A DNA stretch of 64,000 nucleotides from assembly GCF_021191635.1 (NCBI RefSeq), contig NZ_JAIWPR010000008.1, positions 1 to 64,000 on the forward strand, in the 5' to 3' direction. Made by a program: the position numbers and the translations under genes. This document shows, in pieces, positions 17,686 through 25,827 of the stretch (its first letter is position 1; each line of letters begins with the position of its first letter). The stretch comes from Alterluteimonas quercicellularis (GTDB taxonomy: Bacteria; Pseudomonadota; Gammaproteobacteria; Xanthomonadales; Xanthomonadaceae). The notes under the pieces are model-generated. The model saw only the letters and a program-made list of their open reading frames with translations, was not told where the DNA came from and did not search any database.

Positions 17686-18101
17686 GGGATGAAGGTCTGC
17701 CCGGGATCGTCGAAGGACTTGAACTCCAGCGCGTTGCCCGAGGGATCGAACAGGAACATGGTCACGTGCTGGCCCGGCTGCCCCTTCAGGCGCAGGTGCG
17801 GCGGCTCGTGGAAGGCGACGCCCGCATCGGTGAGGCGCTGCGCCAGGCGCTCCCACGCGGGCCGGTCGAGGTTCATGCCGAAGTGCGGGACCGGCACCGC
17901 CTCGCCGTCGAAGCGGCCGGTCTGCAGCGGCTCGCCCTCGACGGAGATGTGCGCCACCAGGTGGTGGCCGAAGAAGTCGAAGTCCTGGTAGGTGACGTCG
18001 CTGCGGCCGAGCGGGCAGCCGAGCACGTCGCCGTAGAAGCGCCGCGCCTCGTCCACGTCGCGCACCGGGAAGGCCAGGTGGAACTGCGCCGCCGCACTCA
18101 C
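17682..18101 (-). CDS. VOC-family metalloenzyme (glyoxalase/dioxygenase fold)
   Basis: A 139-aa vicinal-oxygen-chelate protein with two beta-alpha-beta-beta-beta modules: FHLAFPVRDVDEARRFYGDVLGCPLGRSD, then FDFFGHHLVAHISV, HFGMNLDRPAWERLAQRLTDAGVAF and MFLFDPSGNALEFKSF. The first His (FHLAF), the His in VPHFG and the Glu in ALEFKS are in the usual metal-ligand positions, so it is probably an active enzyme rather than a binding protein. Families with this fold include glyoxalase I, extradiol dioxygenases and isomerases; the reaction here is not determinable. It begins with GTG at 18101 overlapping the upstream stop (GTGA) and ends overlapping the aminotransferase start, so all three genes are translationally coupled. 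Confidence 0.88.
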   Translation of the reverse strand: MSAAAQFHLAFPVRDVDEARRFYGDVLGCPLGRSDVTYQDFDFFGHHLVAHISVEGEPLQTGRFDGEAVPVPHFGMNLDRPAWERLAQRLTDAGVAFHEPPHLRLKGQPGQHVTMFLFDPSGNALEFKSFDDPGQTFIP

Positions 18102-18823
18102 GTGGCGGCCTCCGCGCGCGGCGCGTAGGCCTGGAAGATGTTCTCCCAGAACCGGTTCCAGGCCACGATGCTGCGCTCGTAGCCCTTGGCCAGTTCGGGC
18201 AGCACGCGGTCGTCCTCGCGGATGTAGTCGTCGATCGCCGCGCGGGTCAGCTCGCCGTGCACGATGTCCTCCTCGCCGGTGTGGATGGTCCAGAACGCCC
18301 AGTCGATGCGGTCCTCGTGGCGGCGCATGTACGGGTTCTCGCGCATGTGCTCGAACATCACCGACAGGTAGGTCTGGCACAGGCACTCGCCACCCATGCC
18401 GCGCAGGCCCACGCCGGCGGCCACCGAGCCGTCGGCGAGCTCGCGGGTCAGGCCCTGCAGCACGCCGGCGTTGGACGGCAGCTGGCGCTGCATCGCCTCG
18501 GCCTCCACCCCGATGCTGGACAGGAAGCGGTCGTACACGTCGGGGTGCGCGCGGGCGGGATCGCCCTCGCCCAGTTCCTCCGCGAGGATCTGGCCGAGCA
18601 GGCTGCGCAGCCCGCCGAACGGCAGCCGCGCGACCAGCAGCGCGAGGTCGGAGATGTAGTCGATGGTGAAGAAGCGGTACTGGATGCAGATCGGCCGCAG
18701 CGCTTCGATCGGCAGCTCGGCCAGCGGCTTCATCTTTTCCGCGGCGATCGCTTCGGTGCGGGCCTTGGCTTCGTCGGCGAGCCGCCAGAAGCGCTCGCGG
18801 GTCAGGGGCGTTGCATGCGTCAC
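18098..18823 (-). CDS. Heme-oxygenase-like di-iron oxidase (HDO)
   Basis: A 241-aa all-helical protein of the iron-containing redox/TenA-like fold. ILAEELGEGDPARAHPDVYDRFL gives Glu82/83 and His93, GGECLCQTYLS gives Glu146, and IHTGEEDIVHGEL gives His181, Glu184/185-Asp186 and His189. That is the ligand arrangement of heme-oxygenase-like di-iron oxidases and oxygenases such as UndA, SznF and CADD, which oxidise fatty acids, amino acids or amines with O2. It starts at GTG 18823 with AGGAGA 6 bases upstream, and its stop overlaps the VOC gene start. As first gene of the set it probably performs the committing oxidation; substrate unknown. Confidence 0.85.
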   Translation of the reverse strand: MTHATPLTRERFWRLADEAKARTEAIAAEKMKPLAELPIEALRPICIQYRFFTIDYISDLALLVARLPFGGLRSLLGQILAEELGEGDPARAHPDVYDRFLSSIGVEAEAMQRQLPSNAGVLQGLTRELADGSVAAGVGLRGMGGECLCQTYLSVMFEHMRENPYMRRHEDRIDWAFWTIHTGEEDIVHGELTRAAIDDYIREDDRVLPELAKGYERSIVAWNRFWENIFQAYAPRAEAAT

Positions 18824-19173
18824 GGAACTCTCCTGCGTCCATTCGGGGGAGGCGATGCACGCCGCGCAACGCGGCGTCGGGGGACCCTAGCCCACGCCCG
18901 CCATCGCGAAACGCGACCGCGGTTGCTGTTTGCGCCGTGCGGTCGCAGCAATGCGGCGGCGCATGCGCAGAAACCACGGCCCCGTCGCGTTCATTCCCGC
19001 CGCCGCGCACGCCTGAACGCGCCCGCGCCGCCACGCGGGCGGACGCCGGCGCATTCCGCGTGCGGACATGGCACCATGGCGCCGCCGGCCCGGGCGGAAG
19101 GGGACAGGACGCCCGCCGGATCGTCAGGACATGCACCTGTTCCGCAGGCCGAACCGCAACGGAGGCTGGCCTC
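18824..19173. other. Intergenic gap with 5' hairpin
   Basis: The 350-base gap separates the divergent HDO operon and the lipoprotein gene. It holds a perfect hairpin, ACGCCGCG-CAA-CGCGGCGT (18859-18877), about 35 bases ahead of the HDO start, which may lie in its untranslated leader. No other gene or repeat was seen. Confidence 0.4.
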
Positions 19174-20067
19174 ATGCGACACGCCGCGGCAATGCTGGGG
19201 ACGATGCTGGTGCTGCTGGCGGGCGCGTGCGACGCGCCGTCCGCAGGAAACGACGGAGCGGCCGCCGCGGCCGCAGGCGCCGCCGACGGCGCGCAGCGGC
19301 CGGAACCGCAGCGCGACGCCCCGGCGCCCGCCACGCCTTCGGCGGACGACGTGCTGCAGGCCATCTACCGCATCGGCGGCCAGGGCCGAGCGTCCTACGA
19401 CGCCGGCGACGGCAGCGAGGTCGCGTTCTGGACCGGCCAGGCGTTCGAACTGGGCGGCAGGCGCTACTTCGCCGGCTTCGCCTACATGACCCCCGAGCGC
19501 TTCGGCGCGGAAGGCGAGAACGCGGTCACCGAGCGCGACGACGCCGTGGCCATCTCGCAGGCCACCTACGCGCTGTCCACCGAGGGCGGCGCCCCGGCCT
19601 GGTCGCTGGCCTCCACCGACGGCTACGTCGGCGAGTTCGGCCGCAACGGCCAGCCCGAGGCCGTCGACGACACCCGCGCCGCCGAGCGCCACGCCACCCG
19701 GGACGGGCGGCTGCTGCTGGCCGTGCCCACCACCGGCTTCGCCAACGGCACCGCGCTCCGCGCCTACGCCCTGTTCGTGTTCGACCCGGACGGCGTCGCG
19801 CTGCCGCGGGACCGCCCCTGGCGCTACGCCGGCAGCCTGCCCGCGGGCGAGGACAACGCCGCCGCCTGCGACCGCGGCGCGGCCATGCCGTGCATCGCCA
19901 ACACCGGCACCCTCGCCTTCCTGCCTTCCGGGGGCGGCGGATTGCCGGCCGTGCGGGTGACGTTCTCCGGCAGCGCGATCGCGTCGCCGGGCAAGACCCG
20001 CCCCCTCGGCGAAGCGGACGCCCGGACCTACGACTACGACCAGGAGACCGCCCGCTACGGGCCGTGA
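19174..20067 (+). CDS. Lipoprotein, possible immunity partner of M23 protein
   Basis: A 297-aa predicted lipoprotein: MLGTMLVLLAGACDA provides a signal sequence and a lipobox ending at the Cys, followed by an Ala/Pro-rich linker (about 25-55). The globular part, with VLQAIYRIGGQGRASYDAGDG, AFWTGQAFELGGRRYFAGFAYMTPERF and a C-terminal beta-rich stretch, matches no family I know. GGAGG lies about 10 bases before the ATG. It ends 87 bases before a leaderless M23 peptidoglycan hydrolase on the same strand. In xanthomonads the immunity proteins of type IV-secreted cell-wall effectors are periplasmic lipoproteins encoded next to the effector, so this could be such a protector; this rests on gene order only. 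Confidence 0.72.
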   Translation: MRHAAAMLGTMLVLLAGACDAPSAGNDGAAAAAAGAADGAQRPEPQRDAPAPATPSADDVLQAIYRIGGQGRASYDAGDGSEVAFWTGQAFELGGRRYFAGFAYMTPERFGAEGENAVTERDDAVAISQATYALSTEGGAPAWSLASTDGYVGEFGRNGQPEAVDDTRAAERHATRDGRLLLAVPTTGFANGTALRAYALFVFDPDGVALPRDRPWRYAGSLPAGEDNAAACDRGAAMPCIANTGTLAFLPSGGGGLPAVRVTFSGSAIASPGKTRPLGEADARTYDYDQETARYGP

Positions 20068-20154
20068 CCGGTCGTCGTCGACCTATGTGCGTGACCGAAG
20101 GACCCACGCCCAGCCGGCACACCCGGCGCGGCGCCACCGAACGAGGAGCAGACC

Positions 20155-21492
20155 ATGGCAAGCGATCCCGACCGGAGCCCCGGCATCGCCGAACGTCAGG
20201 CGCAGGCCCGCGACACCCCGCGCAGCGAGCCGCTCGCCGACGGCGCGCTGTCGCGCGGCGAGCAGGGGCAGGCCGTCCGCGAGCTGCAGCAGACCCTCAA
20301 CGCGCTCGGCTTCCGCGACGAGCGCGGGCGGCCGCTGGAGACGCAGTCGGGCATCTACGGCGACCGCACCGCGGCCGCAGTGAGCGCGTTCCAGCGCGCG
20401 AACCGGCTGGACGCCGACGGCGCCGCCGATGCACGCACGCTGGACACGGTGCGGCAGCAGGCCGCCCTGCCGGCCGAGCAACGCAACCGCCCGCCCGCGC
20501 AGGACGACGCCGGCCGCTGGCCGGCGCCCGGCAACACGCAGATCAACCGCGCCGACAAGCCCGGCGAGGGACACGGCGAGTTCGGCACCTCGCGCGGCGG
20601 CGGCGTCCGCACCCACAAGGGCCTCGACATCCAGGGCGACGCCGGCGATCCCATCGTCGCCTTCGGCGGCGGCACGGTGCGCATGGCGCAGAACCGCGGC
20701 GCCGCCGGCAACATGGTGACCATCGACCACGACAATGGGTTGCAGACCCGCTACATGCACCTGCAGGACATGCAGGTGCAGCCCGGCCAGCGGGTCGAGG
20801 CCGGCCAGCAGATCGGCACCATGGGACGCACGGGCAACACCCCGAGGCAGGGCGACACGCATCTCCACTTCGAGGTCTGGCGCGACGGCGACGCCGTCGA
20901 TCCCCTGCCCTACCTGCAGGGAACCGCGCGCGGCCCGGCGGCCGGTGCGGCGCGGACCCCGCAGGCGCAGGGCGCCCTGGCCGACGGCGTGCTGGAAGCC
21001 GGCGAGCGCGGCTCCGACGTGCGCCGGTTGCAGGAATCGCTCAACCAGCTCGGCTACACCGGGCTGGACGGGCGACCGCTGGAGACGCGCAGCGGCGTCT
21101 TCGGCCCGCACACCGAGCACGCGGTGCGCGCGTTCCAGCGCGACCATGGCCTCGAAGTGGACGGCGCCGCCGGTCCCCGGACCCTGCCGCGGCTGGAGGA
21201 AGCGGTCTCGCGCGCCGCCGGGCCAGGCACGCGCACCGAGTCCACGCGGGACGCGCCCCCGGCCGATGGCCGCGCGGCGGGCGCATCGGACGCGGCCATG
21301 GACTCGGTGTTCTCGGCCGCGAAGACCGGCGACCCGCAGGCGCTGCGACAGGCCCTGCAGGACTACCTCAAGTCGCCGGCCGGCCAGTGCTGGCAGCAAC
21401 AGGGCCAGGATGCGGCACGCGCGGAACAGCCGCAGGCGCTCGACACCACGCCGCAGCAGACCCAGCACGATCCCGCCGGGCTCGCCCGCTGA
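20155..21492 (+). CDS. Leaderless M23 endopeptidase with two PG-binding domains
   Basis: A 445-aa protein with this order: PG_binding_1 (33-98), M23 lysostaphin-type peptidase (148-252), second PG_binding_1 (281-350) and a Gln-rich C-terminal region (about 385-440). The M23 zinc ligands are visible: His154 and Asp158 in THKGLD, the HxH pair 236-238 in DTHLHFE, and His202 in YMHL. It would cut peptidoglycan cross-bridges. There is no signal peptide, which is unusual for a wall hydrolase and suggests export by a dedicated machine or lysis. The Gln-rich tail recalls the C-terminus of xanthomonad type IV effectors, but the other conserved motifs of that domain are not evident. AGGAG precedes the ATG. 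Confidence 0.85.
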   Translation: MASDPDRSPGIAERQAQARDTPRSEPLADGALSRGEQGQAVRELQQTLNALGFRDERGRPLETQSGIYGDRTAAAVSAFQRANRLDADGAADARTLDTVRQQAALPAEQRNRPPAQDDAGRWPAPGNTQINRADKPGEGHGEFGTSRGGGVRTHKGLDIQGDAGDPIVAFGGGTVRMAQNRGAAGNMVTIDHDNGLQTRYMHLQDMQVQPGQRVEAGQQIGTMGRTGNTPRQGDTHLHFEVWRDGDAVDPLPYLQGTARGPAAGAARTPQAQGALADGVLEAGERGSDVRRLQESLNQLGYTGLDGRPLETRSGVFGPHTEHAVRAFQRDHGLEVDGAAGPRTLPRLEEAVSRAAGPGTRTESTRDAPPADGRAAGASDAAMDSVFSAAKTGDPQALRQALQDYLKSPAGQCWQQQGQDAARAEQPQALDTTPQQTQHDPAGLAR

Positions 21493-21561
21493 CGGCGGGG
21501 CGTTCGATCCGGTCGCTTGCGTTCGCAGGAGCGCGCGCGCGATCGCGACACCCGAAACGCG

Positions 21562-21585
21562 CACGGGCGCCCGAAGGCGCCCGTG
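21562..21585. terminator. Bidirectional hairpin between convergent genes
   Basis: A perfect 10-bp stem CACGGGCGCC / GGCGCCCGTG closed by the stable tetraloop CGAA lies between the M23 gene (plus) and the outer-membrane protein gene (minus). No T-tract on either side. Confidence 0.6.
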
Positions 21586-21624
21586 GCGTCGCGAGGCCGG
21601 CCCATGCCGGCCACCGCGCTCGGA

Positions 21625-22338
21625 TCAGAATGCGTACTCGGCGGTCAGGCCCAGCAGCGCGGTGGAGCGCTTCGGGCCCTCGAACTCGATCCCGGTGACC
21701 GGATCGCGCAGGTCGCCCGACTTCGCGCGGAAGTAGTCGTAGTGCACGCCGATGCTGAAGTTCTCGGTGGCGTTCCAGCCGGTGCCGACGCCTGCGTACC
21801 AGCTGTTGCGGCCGTCGCGGCCGCCGCTCTCCAGTCCCAGGTCCTGGCCGACGCTGTTGTAGTAGTCGGCATCGTTGTCGGACGCGCGGAAGTAGCCGCC
21901 GCGCGCGCTGATGTACCAGGCCGGGGTCACGTGGAAGCGCGTGTTGCCGCCCACGTGCCAGCCGCGCAGGGCGTTCTCGCTGTCGCGCTGGTTCACCGCA
22001 TCGTCGTTGAACGCGTTGCGCACGCGCAGGTTGCCCAGATCGCTGTAGCCGCCCTCGAGGCCCAGGCCCCAGCGCTCGCCGATCTTCCAGCGGTAGCCGG
22101 TGACCAGGCCGTAGCCCGTCTTGCGGCCGTCGCGGCTCTCGAAGACGTGGAAATCGCCGGAGCCGAAGCGGTCGGCGGTGCCGCCGTCGGTGCGACCCAC
22201 GTTGCCGGCGACGAACCAGTGGCCCTGTCCGACCTGCAGGTCCGGGCGGTAGGTGTCGCCGGCCAGGCGGTCCTGGGCGAAGGCGGGCGCGCTCAGGGTG
22301 GCGGCGGCGAGCGCGGCGGGAAGGAGCAGCTTCTTCAT
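21625..22338 (-). CDS. Outer-membrane beta-barrel protein, OmpA-like N-terminal type
   Basis: A 237-aa exported barrel. Residues 1-21 are a Sec signal ending AFAQ, and the mature protein is alternating strands such as GHWFVAGNVGRTDGG, GYGLVTGYRWKIGERWGLGLEGGYSDLG, WYISARGGYFRAS, WYAGVGTGWNATENFSIGVHYDYFRA, ending AEYAF with terminal Phe for BAM recognition. Size and strand pattern suit an eight-stranded OmpA/OmpW-like barrel. Function is structural or unknown. AAGGAA precedes the ATG, and a less GC-rich promoter region lies upstream. Confidence 0.85.
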   Translation of the reverse strand: MKKLLLPAALAAATLSAPAFAQDRLAGDTYRPDLQVGQGHWFVAGNVGRTDGGTADRFGSGDFHVFESRDGRKTGYGLVTGYRWKIGERWGLGLEGGYSDLGNLRVRNAFNDDAVNQRDSENALRGWHVGGNTRFHVTPAWYISARGGYFRASDNDADYYNSVGQDLGLESGGRDGRNSWYAGVGTGWNATENFSIGVHYDYFRAKSGDLRDPVTGIEFEGPKRSTALLGLTAEYAF

Positions 22339-22842
22339 CGGGGTTCCTTTTCTTCGTTATGGGCCAAGCACCGTCTGTGCAGCGCGGGGGAAGCGGTACA
22401 GGAATCTTAACGGGCCGACAGCTTCGTCGTCGGCGCGGCGCAGTAGAAAATTCTTGACCTGAAGCACAGTCGAACCTTCACGCCCCCTCGACGGAGATCG
22501 CACGCCCGGGTTCACCGCGGGTTTAGGCGATCCGCGGCGGCGCCCATGACGATGCGCGCGCATGCGCGCGCGGCTCGGCGCATCGCCCGCGCACATGCGC
22601 TGCCGCGCCCGTGACTCGCGACACGTTCTGCGCGAACGCTACGGCGCGGAGGACCTTGGGAGCGCGCTTGCGCGCGATCGCTTGTCTGCGGGCACCGGTA
22701 AAAAGCGGTGCCGGCCGCCGTTCGCCCGCGTCCGCGCGTGGGGACGCGTTCTTCGTCTGCCCCAGGTCCGGCCGCACCTGGCCCGGTCGCGCGCGAGCGC
22801 GCTCCTACGGGCCCGGAGAGATGCCGGTGCGTCCAGCGTGCG
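22339..22842. other. Intergenic gap with REP-like pair
   Basis: The 504-base gap holds a locally A/T-richer promoter zone next to the barrel gene (TTAAGATTCC on the minus strand is a possible -10) and the REP-like pair described separately. Nothing else was recognised. Confidence 0.35.
22656..22808. repeat. REP-like inverted pair
   Basis: Forward variant 22656-22679 (TTGGGAGCGCGCTTGCGCGC) and inverted copy 22786-22808, about 105 bases apart, downstream of the MBL hydrolase gene. Confidence 0.75.
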
Positions 22843-23982
22843 TCATTCCCGCCACCACGCGGACGTCTCCGCGGGCGCGGCCAGGTCGACGCGCTCGCCC
22901 ATCATCGGCGTGGCGAGCGCGATGCCGCGGTCGGCGGCCAGGGCGCTGACGCGCTCGAACGGGTCGTCCCAGGCGTGCATGGCGAGGTCGAAGGTGCCGT
23001 TGTGCACCGGCAGCAGCCAGCGCGCGCGCAGGTCCTGGAACGCCTGCACGGTCTGCTCGGGCTGCATGTGCACGAAGGCCCAGCGGCGGTCGTAGGCGCC
23101 GGTCTCCAGCATGGCCACGTCGAACGGGCCGAAGCGGCGGCCGATCTCGGCGAAGCCGTCGAAGTAGCCGGTGTCGCCGCTGAAGAACAGCCGCAGCCCG
23201 CGGTCGCCCTCCGCGCGCGGCGGGTCCAGGATCGTCCACGACGCCCACAGCGTGCGGTCGCCGTCGAGCAGCCCGCGCCCGGAGAAGTGCTGCGCGGGCG
23301 TGGCGACCAGGCGCAGGCCGTCGATCGTCGCCTCCTGCCACCAGTCGAACTGCCGCACCTTCTCCGCCGGCACGCCCCAGGCGACCAGCCGGTCGCCGAC
23401 GCCGAGCGGGGCCAGGAAGACGTCGGCCTTGTCAGCCAGCGCCACGACGGCGCTGCGGTCGAGATGGTCGTAGTGGTCGTGGGAGATCAGCACGCCGCGC
23501 AGCGGCGGCAGCTCGGCCAGCGCGATCGGCGGCGCATGGAAGCGCTTCGGGCCCATCCAGCCGAACGGCGAGGCGCGCTCGGCGAACACCGGATCGGTGA
23601 TCCAGAAGCCGCCGCGCAGCTTCAGCAACAGGGTCGAATGGCCCAGCCGGTACAGGCTGCGGTCGGGCGCGGCCTCCAGGTCGGCGCGGGTCAGCGGCAG
23701 CACCCGCGGCGGCGCGGCCGGCACGGTGCCGTCGGGCTTGTTGAAGAAGAAGTCCCACGCCAGGCGCGCGGTCTTGGCAACGCCCATGGCGGGCCGCGGC
23801 CGCGGGTTGGCGAAGCGGCCGTCCAGCGCCTGCGGCGAGGCGGAGTAGTCGGCGTCGGTGCGGTGGCTCAGGAATGCGGACAGGGTGCAGGCGGACACGG
23901 CGAAGACTCCCAGGACGAGGACGGAGAGGAACGCCACCCGGCGCCATCGCGGGCGGCGGGGTGAGGCGGAGACGCTGGGCAT
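22843..23982 (-). CDS. MBL-fold metallohydrolase, NAPE-PLD-like lipoprotein
   Basis: A 379-aa metallo-beta-lactamase fold enzyme. An N-terminal hydrophobic segment ends VSAC (Cys32), a plausible lipobox, so it is probably anchored in the periplasm. LGHSTLLLKL, ITDPVFAERASPF and SHDHYDHLD (His168, His170, Asp172, His173) followed by PAQHFSGRG, FSGDTGY and HMQPEQ give the two-zinc site. The order matches the NAPE-PLD/RomA/YtnP-like group, which hydrolyses phospho- or ester-linked lipids or lactones. It is divergent from a TetR-family gene across an 80-base gap with a palindrome, so that regulator likely controls it. Confidence 0.87.
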   Translation of the reverse strand: MPSVSASPRRPRWRRVAFLSVLVLGVFAVSACTLSAFLSHRTDADYSASPQALDGRFANPRPRPAMGVAKTARLAWDFFFNKPDGTVPAAPPRVLPLTRADLEAAPDRSLYRLGHSTLLLKLRGGFWITDPVFAERASPFGWMGPKRFHAPPIALAELPPLRGVLISHDHYDHLDRSAVVALADKADVFLAPLGVGDRLVAWGVPAEKVRQFDWWQEATIDGLRLVATPAQHFSGRGLLDGDRTLWASWTILDPPRAEGDRGLRLFFSGDTGYFDGFAEIGRRFGPFDVAMLETGAYDRRWAFVHMQPEQTVQAFQDLRARWLLPVHNGTFDLAMHAWDDPFERVSALAADRGIALATPMMGERVDLAAPAETSAWWRE

Positions 23983-23999
23983 GGCGGCCCTCCAGGAAA

Positions 24000-24017
24000 C
24001 TACACCGTGCAGTGTAG
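24000..24017. promoter_or_regulatory. Palindrome between MBL and TetR genes
   Basis: CTACAC..GTGTAG is a 6-bp inverted repeat with a 6-base centre; a further GGTGTAG half-site occurs at 24046-24052 overlapping the TAGAAT box (24050-24055) of the regulator gene. Typical size and placement for a TetR-family operator controlling both divergent genes. Confidence 0.6.
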
Positions 24018-24062
24018 ATACGGAATGCCAGGAAGTAAACCGCCCGGTGTAGAATCGGCGCC

Positions 24063-24677
24063 ATGACCGAGGCCGCGCCCGCCCCCCGCCTGACCGACCG
24101 CAAGCGTGCGGCGATCCTGGACGCCGCGCTGGCCGAGTTCCGCGCCACCGGCTTCGATGCCACCAGCATGGACCGCATCGCCGCCGCCGCGGGCGTGTCC
24201 AAGCGCACGGTCTACAACCACTTCCCCAGCAAGGAGGCCCTGTTCGGCCACATCCTGGAGGCGATGCTGGCGCGCGGGCAGGACGACCTCTCCCTGCCCT
24301 ATCGCGCCGATGCCCCGCTGCGCGCGCAGCTGCTGGAACTGGCGCAGCGCAAGCTGCGCCTGATGCACGACCCCGACTTCATCGACCTGGCACGGGTGGC
24401 GATCGTCGCCGGCATGCACTCGCCGGAGCTGGCCCGCGACATGATGGCGCGCCTCGGCCATCGCGAGGCCGGCTTCGCCGCCTGGATCCGCGCCGCCGCC
24501 GGCGATGGCCGGCTGAAGACCCGCGATCCCGCCTTCGCCGCGGCGCAGCTCGAGTCCCTGCTCAAGGGCGCCGCGTTCTGGCCGCAACTCACCCTGGGCC
24601 AGCCGCCGCTGGGCCGCGCACGGCAGAAGGCGGTGGCCGAAGGCGCGGTGGACATGTTCCTGGCGCGATACGGCTGA
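24063..24677 (+). CDS. TetR/AcrR-family transcriptional regulator
   Basis: A 204-aa repressor. Residues 12-58 are the DNA-binding domain: KRAAILDAALAEFRATGFDATSMDRIAAAAGVSKRTVYNHFPSKEALF. The C-terminal part (HDPDFIDLARVAIVAGMHSPELARDMMARL) resembles the AefR-like TetR C-terminal domain. It faces the MBL-fold hydrolase gene across a short gap with a palindrome; local repression relieved by a small ligand is the usual mode. A TAGAAT box ends 7 bases before the ATG, so the mRNA may be nearly leaderless. Confidence 0.92.
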   Translation: MTEAAPAPRLTDRKRAAILDAALAEFRATGFDATSMDRIAAAAGVSKRTVYNHFPSKEALFGHILEAMLARGQDDLSLPYRADAPLRAQLLELAQRKLRLMHDPDFIDLARVAIVAGMHSPELARDMMARLGHREAGFAAWIRAAAGDGRLKTRDPAFAAAQLESLLKGAAFWPQLTLGQPPLGRARQKAVAEGAVDMFLARYG

Positions 24678-24736
24678 GCGCGCGCGCCTGCGCAAGACGC
24701 GCCCGGAGGTCGGCATCGCGCACCAGGGCAGCCCCC

Positions 24737-24799
24737 GCAGGAGCGCGCTCGCGCGCGACGCGCCTTCCCCGCGATACCCGGTCCGCGCGCGCTCCTGCG
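24737..24799. repeat. REP-like inverted pair
   Basis: Forward copy 24737-24759 (GCAGGAGCGCGC..) and a shortened inverted copy 24781-24799, between the tetR-family gene and the DUF2167 operon. Confidence 0.7.
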
Positions 24800-24951
24800 G
24801 AAGGGCCGTCGAATCGCCGGCCGCGCCGCCGGCCACTCGCCCGCGATATGATGCACGCGCGCTCCGGCCGGACCCGGCCCGGGGCGTTGCGATCGCCGCC
24901 CTTGCGCGGCGGCGCAGGGGAGCCGGGATCGAGACATCGGGGAAGACGCAA

Positions 24952-25827
24952 ATGAAGCGCATCAGGTCGGCGATCCGCGCGATCGCGGTCGTCGCATGCC
25001 TGTGGATCGTGGCGCCCGTCGCCGCGCAGGAGCAGGCCGAGGAAGACAATCCGCTCGCGCAGCTGCCGTGGCAACCGGGCCCGAGCGAGGGCCGGATCGG
25101 CGGGCAGGCCACCATCGACGTGCCCGAGGGCTACCTGTTCCTGGGCGCCGACGGCGCGCGCAGGCTCAACGAGCTGTTCCAGAACCCGCCGACCGGCACC
25201 GACGAGTACGTGCTCGCGCCGGAGAACCTCGACTGGATCGCGTACTTCAGCTTCGACGGCATCGGCTACGTCAAGGACGACGAAGACCTGGACCCCGACG
25301 CGATGCTGGCCAGCATCCGCGAAGGACTCCAGCGCGGCAACGAGGAGCGCCGGCGCCGCGGCTGGGACACGCTGCGCCTGGTCGGCTGGCAGGCCGAGCC
25401 GCAGTACGACGAGCAGCTCAACGCGCTGGCCTGGGCGATCCTGCTGGAGAACGAGGCCTCGCAGAGCAAGGTCGTCAACTACAACACCCGCCTGCTGGGG
25501 CGCCGCGGCGTCATGGGGGTGACGCTGGTCGCCGACCCGGAGGCCATCGCGCCCTCGATCGCCGACTTCAAGGGCCTGGTCCCGGGCTACGAGTTCGTGG
25601 CCGGCGAGCGCTACGCCGAGTTCCGTCCCGGCGACCACGTGGCCGAGATCGGGCTGGCCGCATTGATCACCGGCGGCGCCGCCGCGGTGGCCTCGAAGAA
25701 GGGCTGGCTGGCCGCCGCCGGCGTGGCGCTGGCCAAGTTCTGGAAGCTGCTGCTGGTCGGCATCGTCGGCGTGTGGATGGCGATCCGCAGGGTCTTCAAG
25801 CGCTCCGACGACGCCGGCGGCAAGTGA
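24952..25827 (+). CDS. DUF2167 membrane-anchored protein
   Basis: A 291-aa exported protein: signal peptide to about residue 25 (VAAQ), DUF2167 body with IDVPEGYLFLGADGARRLNELFQNPP, WIAYFSFDGIGYVKDDEDLD, GWDTLRLVGWQAEPQYDEQLNALAWAI and NYNTRLLGRRGVMGVTLVAD, and a C-terminal glycine/alanine-rich membrane region with FWKLLLVGIVGVWMAI. Family function is unknown; members are periplasmic-facing membrane proteins. First gene of a three-gene set in which each start overlaps the preceding stop (GTGA, ATGA). Confidence 0.85.
   Translation: MKRIRSAIRAIAVVACLWIVAPVAAQEQAEEDNPLAQLPWQPGPSEGRIGGQATIDVPEGYLFLGADGARRLNELFQNPPTGTDEYVLAPENLDWIAYFSFDGIGYVKDDEDLDPDAMLASIREGLQRGNEERRRRGWDTLRLVGWQAEPQYDEQLNALAWAILLENEASQSKVVNYNTRLLGRRGVMGVTLVADPEAIAPSIADFKGLVPGYEFVAGERYAEFRPGDHVAEIGLAALITGGAAAVASKKGWLAAAGVALAKFWKLLLVGIVGVWMAIRRVFKRSDDAGGK

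Noticed and set aside
21523-21548. Another REP-like copy after the M23 gene
   Set aside because: Only CAGGAGCGCGCGC matches; the inner part differs and no partner arm is found.
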